A stretch of DNA of 64,000 nucleotides, taken from the NCBI GenBank assembly GCA_002716385.1, contig PBAX01000014.1, positions 1 through 64,000 on the forward strand, read 5' to 3'. The DNA comes from Phycisphaerae bacterium. Its GTDB lineage: Bacteria; Planctomycetota; Phycisphaerae; Phycisphaerales; SM1A02. A model generated the notes under the pieces. That model saw nothing but the letters and a program-made list of their open reading frames with translations. It was not told where the DNA came from and ran no database searches. Every line of letters starts with the position of its first letter. Position 1 is the stretch's first letter. Positions 10,385-18,081 of the stretch are shown here, in pieces. A program made the position numbers and the translations under genes.

Positions 10385-11290
10385 CTATCCGGGCCAATGG
10401 CCTCCACACATTCCCCAGGCATCCAATACCCGCAGAACATCCGTCATGTTCACGCGGCCATCGCCGTTCACATCCTCCTCGCAGTATGCGGGGCAGGTTC
10501 CCTGGACACACATGCGGTTCTCCCCCTTCCATGAACCGCCGGCATCCACACAGGCCGTCATGGTCACCATGATGCAGTCGTCGCGAACGCAGCACGCCCC
10601 GCTCACACCACAGTCATCCCGAATGTCGATCACCCCGGCGTCCTCCCATTGGATGCCATCGCCGTGAAACCCGCAGGCGATGATCCGGGGCCGGCTTTCG
10701 AGACATCGGATCTCGGCACTGCCCGCACCCGAATCGTTCAGGTAGAACCAGCAGTCCTTGAATACGGGCGTGCCGTCCTGACTGAAACAGGCACCGCCCT
10801 CATCGGCTTCGTTGTTCAGGATCAGACATCGTTCGATGAACGGACTGGCTCCGATGAGCAACAGCCCACCACCGCAATCCCGTTCACGACCACGTCGATT
10901 CAGAGCGGTGCCGCTGCCACCGGCAATCGTCAATCCGATCAATCGCGTATCAGGGCCTTCGCCCGATCGCATCGTCACGACACTTCTGTTTGACGAATCC
11001 TCCGGCAGTGCGCCGCCATCGATCAACGTGTGTTCGGCACCGGCCTCGCCTCGAATGACGATCGACTTGCCGAGCAGATCGATCTGCTCACGATAGATCC
11101 CCGGCGCCACGATGATCTCATCGCCATCATTCGCCTGATCAATCGCCGATTGAATCGTCTTCACCCCAGACTGGACCCGATGCACCATGCCCTCCAAGGC
11201 CAACGCCGGTGCTGACAGACAGCTTGTCGTCAGTGCCAGCACCAGCGCTGCGTGAGGAGTCCGAATTCGGTTGCGCATCCTTGCGTACAT
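10385..11290 (-). CDS. Secreted right-handed beta-helix protein with Cys-rich segment and C-terminal dockerin-like motif
   Basis: ORF track begins at 11431; signal-peptide start is near 11290 or 11278 (MYARMRNRIRTPHAALVLALTTSCLSAPALA). C-terminus 'EDVNGDGRVNMTDVLRVLDAWG'. Confidence 0.7.
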   Translation of the reverse strand: MYARMRNRIRTPHAALVLALTTSCLSAPALALEGMVHRVQSGVKTIQSAIDQANDGDEIIVAPGIYREQIDLLGKSIVIRGEAGAEHTLIDGGALPEDSSNRSVVTMRSGEGPDTRLIGLTIAGGSGTALNRRGRERDCGGGLLLIGASPFIERCLILNNEADEGGACFSQDGTPVFKDCWFYLNDSGAGSAEIRCLESRPRIIACGFHGDGIQWEDAGVIDIRDDCGVSGACCVRDDCIMVTMTACVDAGGSWKGENRMCVQGTCPAYCEEDVNGDGRVNMTDVLRVLDAWGMCGGHWPG

Positions 11291-11291
11291 G

Positions 11292-11335
11292 AAAAACCTC
11301 CCCGACCGGATCAGAGCAGAAGCCGATCGAGGAGG
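11292..11335 (-). promoter_or_regulatory. Terminator/attenuator-like hairpin plus U5 directly upstream of the beta-helix start codon
   Basis: Minus-strand RNA CCUCCUCGAUCGG-N13-CCGGUCGGGGAGG then GUUUUUCAUG: 13 continuous pairs including two G.U wobbles that would be C.A mismatches on the plus strand. Confidence 0.55.
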
Positions 11336-11400
11336 CACCATACTTCCCAGGGGAGAGAGCACCTGGGTTTGATTCCAATTTTCGCATCGATTCCAAAGCA

Positions 11401-11438
11401 CACCGTCATGTGCTGCCAAATGGCATGACATGACGGTG
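11401..11438. repeat. Long inverted repeat (hairpin) CACCGTCATGT...ACATGACGGTG
   Basis: 11-bp perfect arms plus inner GCC-AAAT-GGC, in the intergenic region between the CBM9-like and beta-helix genes. Confidence 0.6.
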
Positions 11439-11496
11439 AATATCGACTGGACACATGTTCAAACAAGCATCGAGACGTGGCGAAAAGGACATTCCC

Positions 11497-12603
11497 TCAG
11501 GACGACGGGACAGCGGTTGCCTTCATGCTTCGCAGACATCCCGGCCCGAACTGGTATTCCCGAACCTCGTTTGGACCTGTCTGCTCGACCGTGACGATGA
11601 ATCCCTCGGCATCCTGGCTGATCCTGGGTTCACCCAATCCTTCGATGTTCATTGGTTCGTACTGATCTTGAATCAACGCCAGCGATTTGGGCCATGACTG
11701 GTTCGCGGACTTGTACTGTTCCGCCGCATGATGGATCCGACGCAGCAGTGTCCAGGCCACCGCATCGTCCGGCAGCGTGAACTCCCCACGACCCGGCGGC
11801 CTGCTCGAGAACTCGACCAGCCCCCAGTATTCGGGACGATGCATGTCGATGGCATCCTGGGGTGTCCAGGTCCAGTTGTCCTCTCGGACATCGGGGATGC
11901 GTTCGTAGGAACCATCCTCTTTCAGCTGATGCTTCCATTGAACGCGCGAATAGTTCACCGGCCACTGGTCGCCGGGGTTCGGCGGGATCGGTCGGTTAGC
12001 ATGACTTCGCAGGGATTCCCAGGGGATGGCGATCTCCATCGACCAGCCGTCATCGACATCGTCGCTCTTGTTAAGCGTGCCCCGGATGTCGACCGCGGTC
12101 TTCAGGCCCTCGATGTCCCATCCGATGTCGTAGGTGCCGCCGCATCGATAGGGATGCGTGAGCATCAGATCGAACTGGGTATTCAGCGCATTGACCTCGA
12201 GTTCGTAGTAGTCGTAGTTGTCTCCATCGGGATCGATGAAGACCTCGAAGTCGTTGTCGTTGTAGATGATCGAATCCCGCTTGGTCAGCGTTCCCCAGAC
12301 ATGGGGCTCCTCCATGTCGGCCCCGATGTAGAAGTACTCGTCATCCCAACCCATCTTCGCCCGGGTCAGGAAACGAGGATCGGGCTTCGCGTCACCTTCG
12401 ATGTCGCGGAAGGCGATCGTCCAGGGAGCCGTCCTCCAGGCGGGATCATCGAGTTTGCCGTCGATCACGGGCGGATCGGCCATTCGACCAGCCACGTACA
12501 CCTGCTGGAAATCGCTTGGGAGCGTCGGCACGTTTCTGGAGACCTGGCAACCACAGAGCACGAGACATCCCAGGAGCATCCACGTTCTGAATAGAGTTCT
12601 CAT
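11497..12603 (-). CDS. Lipoprotein with CBM9-like / carbohydrate-binding sugar-binding domain
   Basis: Lipobox 'LVLCGC'; 'PPVIDGKLDDPAWRTAPWTIAF...AKMGWDDEYFYIGADMEEPHVWGTLTKRDSIIYNDNDFEVFIDPDGDNYDYYELEVNAL' CBM9-like signature. Confidence 0.8.
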   Translation of the reverse strand: MRTLFRTWMLLGCLVLCGCQVSRNVPTLPSDFQQVYVAGRMADPPVIDGKLDDPAWRTAPWTIAFRDIEGDAKPDPRFLTRAKMGWDDEYFYIGADMEEPHVWGTLTKRDSIIYNDNDFEVFIDPDGDNYDYYELEVNALNTQFDLMLTHPYRCGGTYDIGWDIEGLKTAVDIRGTLNKSDDVDDGWSMEIAIPWESLRSHANRPIPPNPGDQWPVNYSRVQWKHQLKEDGSYERIPDVREDNWTWTPQDAIDMHRPEYWGLVEFSSRPPGRGEFTLPDDAVAWTLLRRIHHAAEQYKSANQSWPKSLALIQDQYEPMNIEGLGEPRISQDAEGFIVTVEQTGPNEVREYQFGPGCLRSMKATAVPSS

Positions 12604-12658
12604 GCCGCGAGTCTAGCCGACACTGGAGAAGCGGTCTGTCCCGTATCATCCTTTCCAG

Positions 12659-13714
12659 ATGCGTGTCTCACTTCCCACTCTCGAATCGAGCCCACCACCG
12701 GCCAGTATCGCTCAGCGGTCGTCGGGAATGCTGCTGGATACGCACGGCAGGCACATCACCGATCTGAGATTGAGCGTGACCGATCGGTGCAACTTCCGCT
12801 GCACGTACTGCCTTGATCCGGGCGTCCGCTTCCTGCCCAGACAGGAACTGCTCCATCTGGACGAGTATGTCCGAATCATCGCGGCGTGCATGAGCCGAGG
12901 CGTCCGAACACTTCGTATAACGGGTGGCGAGCCTACGCTGTATCCGGAACTCGATGAACTGATTCTGGAAGCTGGCGCGATGGGTCTCGACGACATGGCG
13001 ATGACGACCAATGGATGGGCCGTTGATGGGGAACGCGCCCGCCGCTGGCTCGATTCAGGGCTACGACGACTCACCTTCAGCCTCGATACGCTTCGTGAGG
13101 ATCGAATGAAGGAGATCACGAGATCACGAACCAGTGTGAAGCAGGTGCTGCGATCAATCGAGGTGGCCCGGGAAGCGGGCTTCCCGAGACCGAAACTGAA
13201 CATGGTCGTGATGCGGGATGTCAACGAGGATGAAGTCGTCGATTTCGCCCAACTGGCTCGAGACCGCGATCTGGACGTACGGTTCATCGAATTCATGCCG
13301 CTTGGCTCGGCACGGGACTGGACCTCCAAGGATGTTCACACCGCTCGGGAAACCAGAGCAGCGATCGAATCGAGATGGTCGCTCAGGCCCTTTGATGGCG
13401 ACCACGCCCATTCGACCTCCGTCAACTGGACCTTCGCTGATGGCGCGGACGGCAAGCTCGGTTTCATCGCGCCCGTCAGCCAACCATTCTGCGGCGCGTG
13501 CAATCGGCTGAGGATCACCGCGGAAGGTCGGATACGCCCCTGCCTCTTCAGTCATGACGAATGGGACCTGAAACCGATACTCCGGAGAGGGTCTTCGAAC
13601 GTTGAATTGGAACGGTTCCTGATCGATGCCGCCTGGAACAAGCAGTCGGGACATGCCATCGGGGAAGAGACCTTCGAGCAACCGGAACGAAGCATGTCGG
13701 CCATCGGCGGCTGA
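12659..13714 (+). CDS. moaA: GTP 3',8-cyclase MoaA (radical SAM)
   Basis: 'LRLSVTDRCNFRCTYCLDPG', 'LRITGGEPTLYPEL', C-terminal second cluster 'FCGACNRLRITAEGRIRPCLFS', terminal 'MSAIGG'. Confidence 0.93.
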   Translation: MRVSLPTLESSPPPASIAQRSSGMLLDTHGRHITDLRLSVTDRCNFRCTYCLDPGVRFLPRQELLHLDEYVRIIAACMSRGVRTLRITGGEPTLYPELDELILEAGAMGLDDMAMTTNGWAVDGERARRWLDSGLRRLTFSLDTLREDRMKEITRSRTSVKQVLRSIEVAREAGFPRPKLNMVVMRDVNEDEVVDFAQLARDRDLDVRFIEFMPLGSARDWTSKDVHTARETRAAIESRWSLRPFDGDHAHSTSVNWTFADGADGKLGFIAPVSQPFCGACNRLRITAEGRIRPCLFSHDEWDLKPILRRGSSNVELERFLIDAAWNKQSGHAIGEETFEQPERSMSAIGG

Positions 13715-13767
13715 ATCGACACCCTGACCGATCTACTCAATCTCCCCCAACCGGAAGAAACAAGCCC

Positions 13768-14790
13768 TTGACCGATACGCAGACAAACCAGCCTGACCAA
13801 GATGATCTTTCGGGACCACTCCTGATTCGAAGTTTCCTCGGCGGCTTTCTCATGGGTCTGGCAAATCTCGTACCGGGGATATCGGGCGGCACGATGCTGC
13901 TGGCGACTGGAATCTACGATCGATTCATCTCGGCTGTATCGCAGGTGACGACTTTCCGATTCAGGCTTCCTTCGATCATTCTGCTAGGCGTGATCGTTAT
14001 TGGAGCCGGCTTCGCCATCATCACCGGAGCCGATGTGCTGGGAACACTGGTCCATGAGAAACGATGGATCATGTTCAGCCTCTTCATCGGCTTGACGCTC
14101 GGTGGGGTGCCGCTGCTGGCAAGCATGATCAAACCATTCAATTCCAGTGCGATCGTCGGTTGTTTCATGGGCATACTGCTCATGGCGATGCTCGCGATGT
14201 TCGATCTGGAAGGTCGTGCCGTCGAGAGTGTGGAAGCCAATTGGATCATGCTTATGATTGCCGGTGCCGCTGGCGGTGCCACCATGGTGCTGCCCGGTGT
14301 CTCCGGAAGCTACATCCTGCTTGTCCTCGGACAGTATCTCGTGATCCTCTCCGCCATCAGCGCCCTGAAGAGCGGAGTCCAGGGTGATGGCGAGATGTCG
14401 GAGGCCATCGCCATCCTGATCCCAGTCGGCATCGGCGCGATCATCGGCGTGGTCGTCGTCTCCAATGTGATGCAGTGGTTCCTGGCCAATGCGAGGAAGG
14501 TCACGCTGGGCGTCCTGATGGGGTTTCTGCTGGGTGCGGTACTGGGCCTTTGGCCATTTCACGCCCCACTTGAGACCGACGTGCTCATGACGGAAATGGG
14601 GCTCACGATCGAGAACATCGAGCAGCTCAAACCTCGGGATTGGCCGGTGGCCCAGTTCGCTCCCTCCAGCCAGCAGTTGCTGGGCGCATTCGGCCTGATC
14701 GTGCTTGGATTCATCATCTCCCTGGGCATCACCATGCTCGGGAAGGAGAAGAAATCCACCCGGTCAGCAGATGCCGCCGAGCTGAGATAG
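13768..14790 (+). CDS. DUF368-family polytopic membrane protein (TTG start)
   Basis: 'FLGGFLMGLANLVPGISGGTMLLATGIYDRFISAV...PGVSGSYILLVLGQY' is DUF368-like. Confidence 0.85.
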   Translation: MTDTQTNQPDQDDLSGPLLIRSFLGGFLMGLANLVPGISGGTMLLATGIYDRFISAVSQVTTFRFRLPSIILLGVIVIGAGFAIITGADVLGTLVHEKRWIMFSLFIGLTLGGVPLLASMIKPFNSSAIVGCFMGILLMAMLAMFDLEGRAVESVEANWIMLMIAGAAGGATMVLPGVSGSYILLVLGQYLVILSAISALKSGVQGDGEMSEAIAILIPVGIGAIIGVVVVSNVMQWFLANARKVTLGVLMGFLLGAVLGLWPFHAPLETDVLMTEMGLTIENIEQLKPRDWPVAQFAPSSQQLLGAFGLIVLGFIISLGITMLGKEKKSTRSADAAELR

Positions 14791-14866
14791 AGGTCCAAAA
14801 AGGGATTTTAACGGCTTTTAAGCAGTCAACTGCGGAATGGCAACACAACTTAAATCGTTGTTTTAA

Positions 14867-14886
14867 GGCCTCTTAGAGCCTTTTTT
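14867..14886 (+). terminator. Rho-independent terminator (DUF368 gene)
   Basis: GGCCTC-TTA-GAGCC followed by TTTTTT. Confidence 0.55.
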
Positions 14887-14937
14887 CGCCTATTTCAGGT
14901 TTAAGACACACCAAACGGGATCTGGCTCGTAGTTGAG

Positions 14938-15045
14938 TATGTCGGGAGGCAATGAATCAACGCCTTCCCGACCCCCCTCCTCTCTCACACTCTCTCCGCT
15001 CTCTCCACCACCGAGCCCGCTCAAACGCGGGCTCGGTGGTTTTTT
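14938..15045 (+). ncRNA. Candidate small RNA unit A: 5' hairpin, C/U-rich linker, terminator
   Basis: Hairpin GTCGGGAGGC...GCCTTCCCGAC (14941-14972), C/U-rich linker, terminator stem CCACCGAGCCCGC/GCGGGCTCGGTGG (15008-15039) + T6. Confidence 0.5.
15008..15045 (+). terminator. Strong rho-independent terminator A
   Basis: 13-bp perfect stem, 6-nt loop, T-run. Confidence 0.85.
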
Positions 15046-15093
15046 GCCCTCCATGGGCCGGCGATGGGAATCAGACGAAATTTTCGCCATGAC

Positions 15094-15245
15094 GTCACAC
15101 ACACGGACATGAAGCGAATAGATGGGGGTGAAGGAAGCACATCTCTCCTGAACTCCATCTCTTCTCTCTCACTTTCTTCACAACTTGATCTCTCTCCTCT
15201 CTCTCCATCACCGAGCCCGCTTCGAAGCGGGCTCGGTGATTTTTT
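15094..15245 (+). ncRNA. Candidate small RNA unit B incl. promoter (GTCACA-N17-AATAGA), C/U-rich body, terminator
   Basis: Shares GTCACACAC...CGNATAGATGGGGGTGAAGGA with unit C at exactly +200 bp; ends in the perfect 34-nt palindrome 15207-15240 + T-run. Confidence 0.6.
15207..15245 (+). terminator. Strong rho-independent terminator B
   Basis: ATCACCGAGCCCGCTTC/GAAGCGGGCTCGGTGAT + T-run. Confidence 0.88.
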
Positions 15246-15293
15246 GTGCCCATGAGAAGCCTGTAGAGCAATTACAGAAAAAACAACCGAACC

Positions 15294-15448
15294 GTCACAC
15301 ACGAGGGCATCAGGCGTATAGATGGGGGTGAAGGATGCAGGATCCTCCTCCAGAACTCCATCACCTGCCTGCGTTCTTCTCAACTCAATCTCTTCTCTCT
15401 CTCCTCCGATCCACGGGCCAGCACAATTGCCGGCCCGTGGGTTTTTTT
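15294..15448 (+). ncRNA. Candidate small RNA unit C incl. promoter (GTCACA-N17-TATAGA), C/U-rich body, terminator
   Basis: Same organisation as unit B at 200-bp offset; terminator CCACGGGCC...GGCCCGTGG (15411-15440) + T7. Confidence 0.6.
15411..15448 (+). terminator. Rho-independent terminator C
   Basis: 9-bp G/C-rich stem followed by GTTTTTTT. Confidence 0.85.
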
Positions 15449-15641
15449 GGGACCTACGTTCAAAGGAATGTGTTGCCGGTTAACTCCGCCCGGGATCAAG
15501 CCGATGCGGTTTTCGGCCCTGGGTACGGCGTGAGGGGCCTTCCATTCCCTCTTTTACGGATTTCGACTCACACCCACGCCCCGACTCCATAGAAGGCAAT
15601 AGATCGCCCTCCTCATTGAACTCCCCAAAGGACTACCCGCC

Positions 15642-15842
15642 ATGACCCTCAAGCGGCTTGCCCTCATCACGACTGCTCTCATGAGCGCCTCATTCGGATT
15701 CGGATGCTCCACTCAGACGAGCACCAATACCGCCAGCGACATGGTCCGATTGGGCGCCATGGATACCAATCGAAACCCATTCGCAATGGGTTCTGGAGAT
15801 GCACTTGGTGCAGCGCTCTACAGACAACATGATCTGAACTGA
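15642..15842 (+). CDS. Small secreted/lipoprotein-like protein, unknown function (66 aa)
   Basis: Signal-like N-terminus MTLKRLALITTALMSASFGFGCSTQ, followed by its own terminator. Confidence 0.55.
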   Translation: MTLKRLALITTALMSASFGFGCSTQTSTNTASDMVRLGAMDTNRNPFAMGSGDALGAALYRQHDLN

Positions 15843-15872
15843 TCACGACGTTCCCATTCGTACAGTTCAGCG

Positions 15873-15905
15873 AGACGGCCCTTACATGCGCAAGGGCCGT
15901 CTTTT
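15873..15905 (+). terminator. Rho-independent terminator of the 66-aa ORF
   Basis: AGACGGCCCTT-N8-AAGGGCCGTCT + TTTT. Confidence 0.8.
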
Positions 15906-15989
15906 CTTTGAGTTAAAGATCGAGCGAACGCAAAAACACAAGAGAACAGTCCGATTCAGCCGAGACAACTGGAGAGGGTTTTTTGCCCG

Positions 15990-16283
15990 ATGAGACAATG
16001 CATGATGAATAGAGATCCTCGACAGCTCAGGATTCAGACACGAATCTATCTGCAACGCCTGCTTGAGGATCGTGAGGCAGAATCCATGAGACACAAGGAT
16101 CTCGGAACCATGGACCCGATGAAGGTCTCAACCGGCCAATCCGCATTGGATGCGGCTGTTTCTCAGGCCGAGGAACTCATTCGATCTCTCGATAGGATCC
16201 TCGACAAGGAATGCCCTGAAGTGAACACGTTCAGGACGACCTGCAACGGTCTTTCACGCCTGAAGACCTCCAAGTGCGCCTGA
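15990..16283 (+). CDS. Small hypothetical protein (97 aa)
   Basis: Isolated ORF on the same strand as its neighbours; helical composition; no recognised family. Confidence 0.4.
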   Translation: MRQCMMNRDPRQLRIQTRIYLQRLLEDREAESMRHKDLGTMDPMKVSTGQSALDAAVSQAEELIRSLDRILDKECPEVNTFRTTCNGLSRLKTSKCA

Positions 16284-16336
16284 AAGCACCCGAACACTCT
16301 CACTGACTACAACCATCGCCCGGTTTGAGTTAGCCT

Positions 16337-16798
16337 TTGCATCAGATGCAGGGACCAGATATTCCAATCAAGAGGCTGTCCGCCTTGGCAGTCATACCTG
16401 GCTACGCCACTTCTGGCGCCTCCGGCATGGATCTTCATGCAGCCATAGATGAACCTATCCAACTTCCCGCTGGCGACATCCTGATGGTTCCACTGGGATT
16501 CGCCATGGCCATACCTCCTGGATGGGAAGCACAGGTTCGACCTCGCAGCGGACTGGCCAGTCGCCATGGCATCTCCATGCCAAACTCGCCCGGAACGATC
16601 GATGCCGACTACCGCGGCGAATGGAAGGTTCCGCTCATCAATCTCGGGCGTGAAGCGTTCACCATCGAACCAGGCATGCGCATCGCACAGGCGGTGATCT
16701 GCCCGGTTGCCCAATGCGTCCTGAATGAAGTGGATGAACTTGATGAGACCGATCGAGGAACCGGTGGATTCGGCTCGACCGGAACCGGCCCCTCATGA
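16337..16798 (+). CDS. dut: dUTP diphosphatase
   Basis: 'YATSGASGMDLHAA', 'VRPRSGLASRHGI', 'GTIDADYRGEWKVPLINLG', 'GMRIAQAVI', C-terminal 'RGTGGFGSTG'. Confidence 0.96.
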   Translation: MHQMQGPDIPIKRLSALAVIPGYATSGASGMDLHAAIDEPIQLPAGDILMVPLGFAMAIPPGWEAQVRPRSGLASRHGISMPNSPGTIDADYRGEWKVPLINLGREAFTIEPGMRIAQAVICPVAQCVLNEVDELDETDRGTGGFGSTGTGPS

Positions 16799-18081
16799 CG
16801 AACAGCGATCTCGAACTCCGGAAGATCGGCCCATCGGACATCACTCTGCTCATTGGACTGTCGACCAGTCTCCTCACCATCGCGATGGGACCTCTCATCC
16901 CGGGTCTCATTCGAGGTGGCACACTCATGTTGATCGCCATTGGCGTCATCTGGTGCGTCGCACTGCCTGGAAGAACGGAACAGAATCGATCACTGATGTT
17001 CTGGCCGATTCTCCTGGTGCTTCTGGGCGTGTTGCCGAGCCTTTTCAATTCGATCAATCTTCAGGCCAGCCAGGAGACGCTCGCCTTTCTTCCAATCGGA
17101 TTCGTACTGTTTCTGGGGATCTGCATTGCCGGTGCGGCCGGCCGGAAAACAATCGCCATCGCGGCCCTGATATCGATCTTCCTGATCGCGCTTGAAGGAA
17201 CACTGCAGTATCTCTTCACGAATGGATTGTTCTCGGGCCGCTCTATGGCCGGCAACAGAGTGCGATCCAGCATGCCTCATCCCAACGACATCGCGATTCT
17301 CCCGATGCTGCTTCCGATCGCCGTCATTGGAATCAGGCATCTTCCAAGACCTCTGGCGGTGGCAACCGGTTCCATTCTGGTCCCACTGGTCGTATTCACG
17401 GTGATCACATCGTGGAGTCGGAACGCCTGGATCGGCCTGACCGTCACCGGTATCGCTCTGGCCATCTGGAAAGGTGGCCTAATCAGGATCTCGGTCGGCT
17501 GTGGACTGATCATCGCCATGCTTCTGGTGGCGATCGATGTTGCCGATATGCAGAACAGATTGCTGTCGCTTGCGGACCCTATGCGTGACGGAAGGATAGG
17601 ACTCTGGCTCGCCGCCATGGCGATGTTCCTCGAACATCCGTTCACTGGAATCGGCGCCGGCACCTTCGGCTTCGCGTATCCCGATGTAGTGTCGATGGTT
17701 CGGCTGCCTGAGGGCTATCAGGCGGAATCGGGCTTCATTCCATGGGCCCACAACATGTATCTGGAACTGCTTGCGGAATACGGACTGCCCGGCTTTCTCG
17801 CCTATGCCATCGTCACGACATGGCTGATGGGCAAACTTCTGGCTCAAGCAGTGTTCGGGGAACGCCGAGCATCAGGTGACCGTACGGATGATCTTCGAAA
17901 CTGGGCGATCGCTCTGCTGATTTCATGGTCCGCCATACTCGTGATGGCCATGTTCGATCTGACCTTCTACAAGCACTGGGTGGTCTATCTCTACTGGATG
18001 CTGGTCGGTCTTGGCTTCTCTATCGTCGCACGCGTACAAGGACGAACACGCCCAGAAGTGACGCCATCGCAAGAGGACTGA
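16795..18081 (+). CDS. O-antigen ligase / polymerase-like (Wzy/WaaL) membrane protein
   Basis: Multi-TM; 'RSSMPHPNDIAILPMLLPIAVI', 'TSWSRNAWIGL', 'HPFTGIGAGTFGFAYP', 'AHNMYLELLAEYGLPGFLAY' typical of the O-antigen ligase family; 4-bp overlap with dut. Confidence 0.85.
   Translation: MTNSDLELRKIGPSDITLLIGLSTSLLTIAMGPLIPGLIRGGTLMLIAIGVIWCVALPGRTEQNRSLMFWPILLVLLGVLPSLFNSINLQASQETLAFLPIGFVLFLGICIAGAAGRKTIAIAALISIFLIALEGTLQYLFTNGLFSGRSMAGNRVRSSMPHPNDIAILPMLLPIAVIGIRHLPRPLAVATGSILVPLVVFTVITSWSRNAWIGLTVTGIALAIWKGGLIRISVGCGLIIAMLLVAIDVADMQNRLLSLADPMRDGRIGLWLAAMAMFLEHPFTGIGAGTFGFAYPDVVSMVRLPEGYQAESGFIPWAHNMYLELLAEYGLPGFLAYAIVTTWLMGKLLAQAVFGERRASGDRTDDLRNWAIALLISWSAILVMAMFDLTFYKHWVVYLYWMLVGLGFSIVARVQGRTRPEVTPSQED

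Noticed and set aside
11292-11335. Ordinary terminator of the upstream CBM9-like gene
   Set aside because: Not excluded, but it lies ~160 nt after that stop and ends at the next gene's start codon, so it is reported as possible attenuation.
15021-15383. 120-aa minus-strand and 63-aa plus-strand ORFs in the sRNA-like region
   Set aside because: Translations are products of C/T-repeat and terminator palindromes; directional T-runs favour + strand non-coding transcripts.
14970-15410. Simple (CT)n microsatellite explanation
   Set aside because: C/T runs are imperfect and sit in a repeated order with conserved promoter-like and terminator parts at a fixed 200-bp offset; low complexity alone does not explain this.
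14941-15448. CRISPR array
   Set aside because: Only 2-3 diverged units at ~200-bp spacing, each ending in a different terminator; no short direct repeat/spacer pattern and no cas genes.
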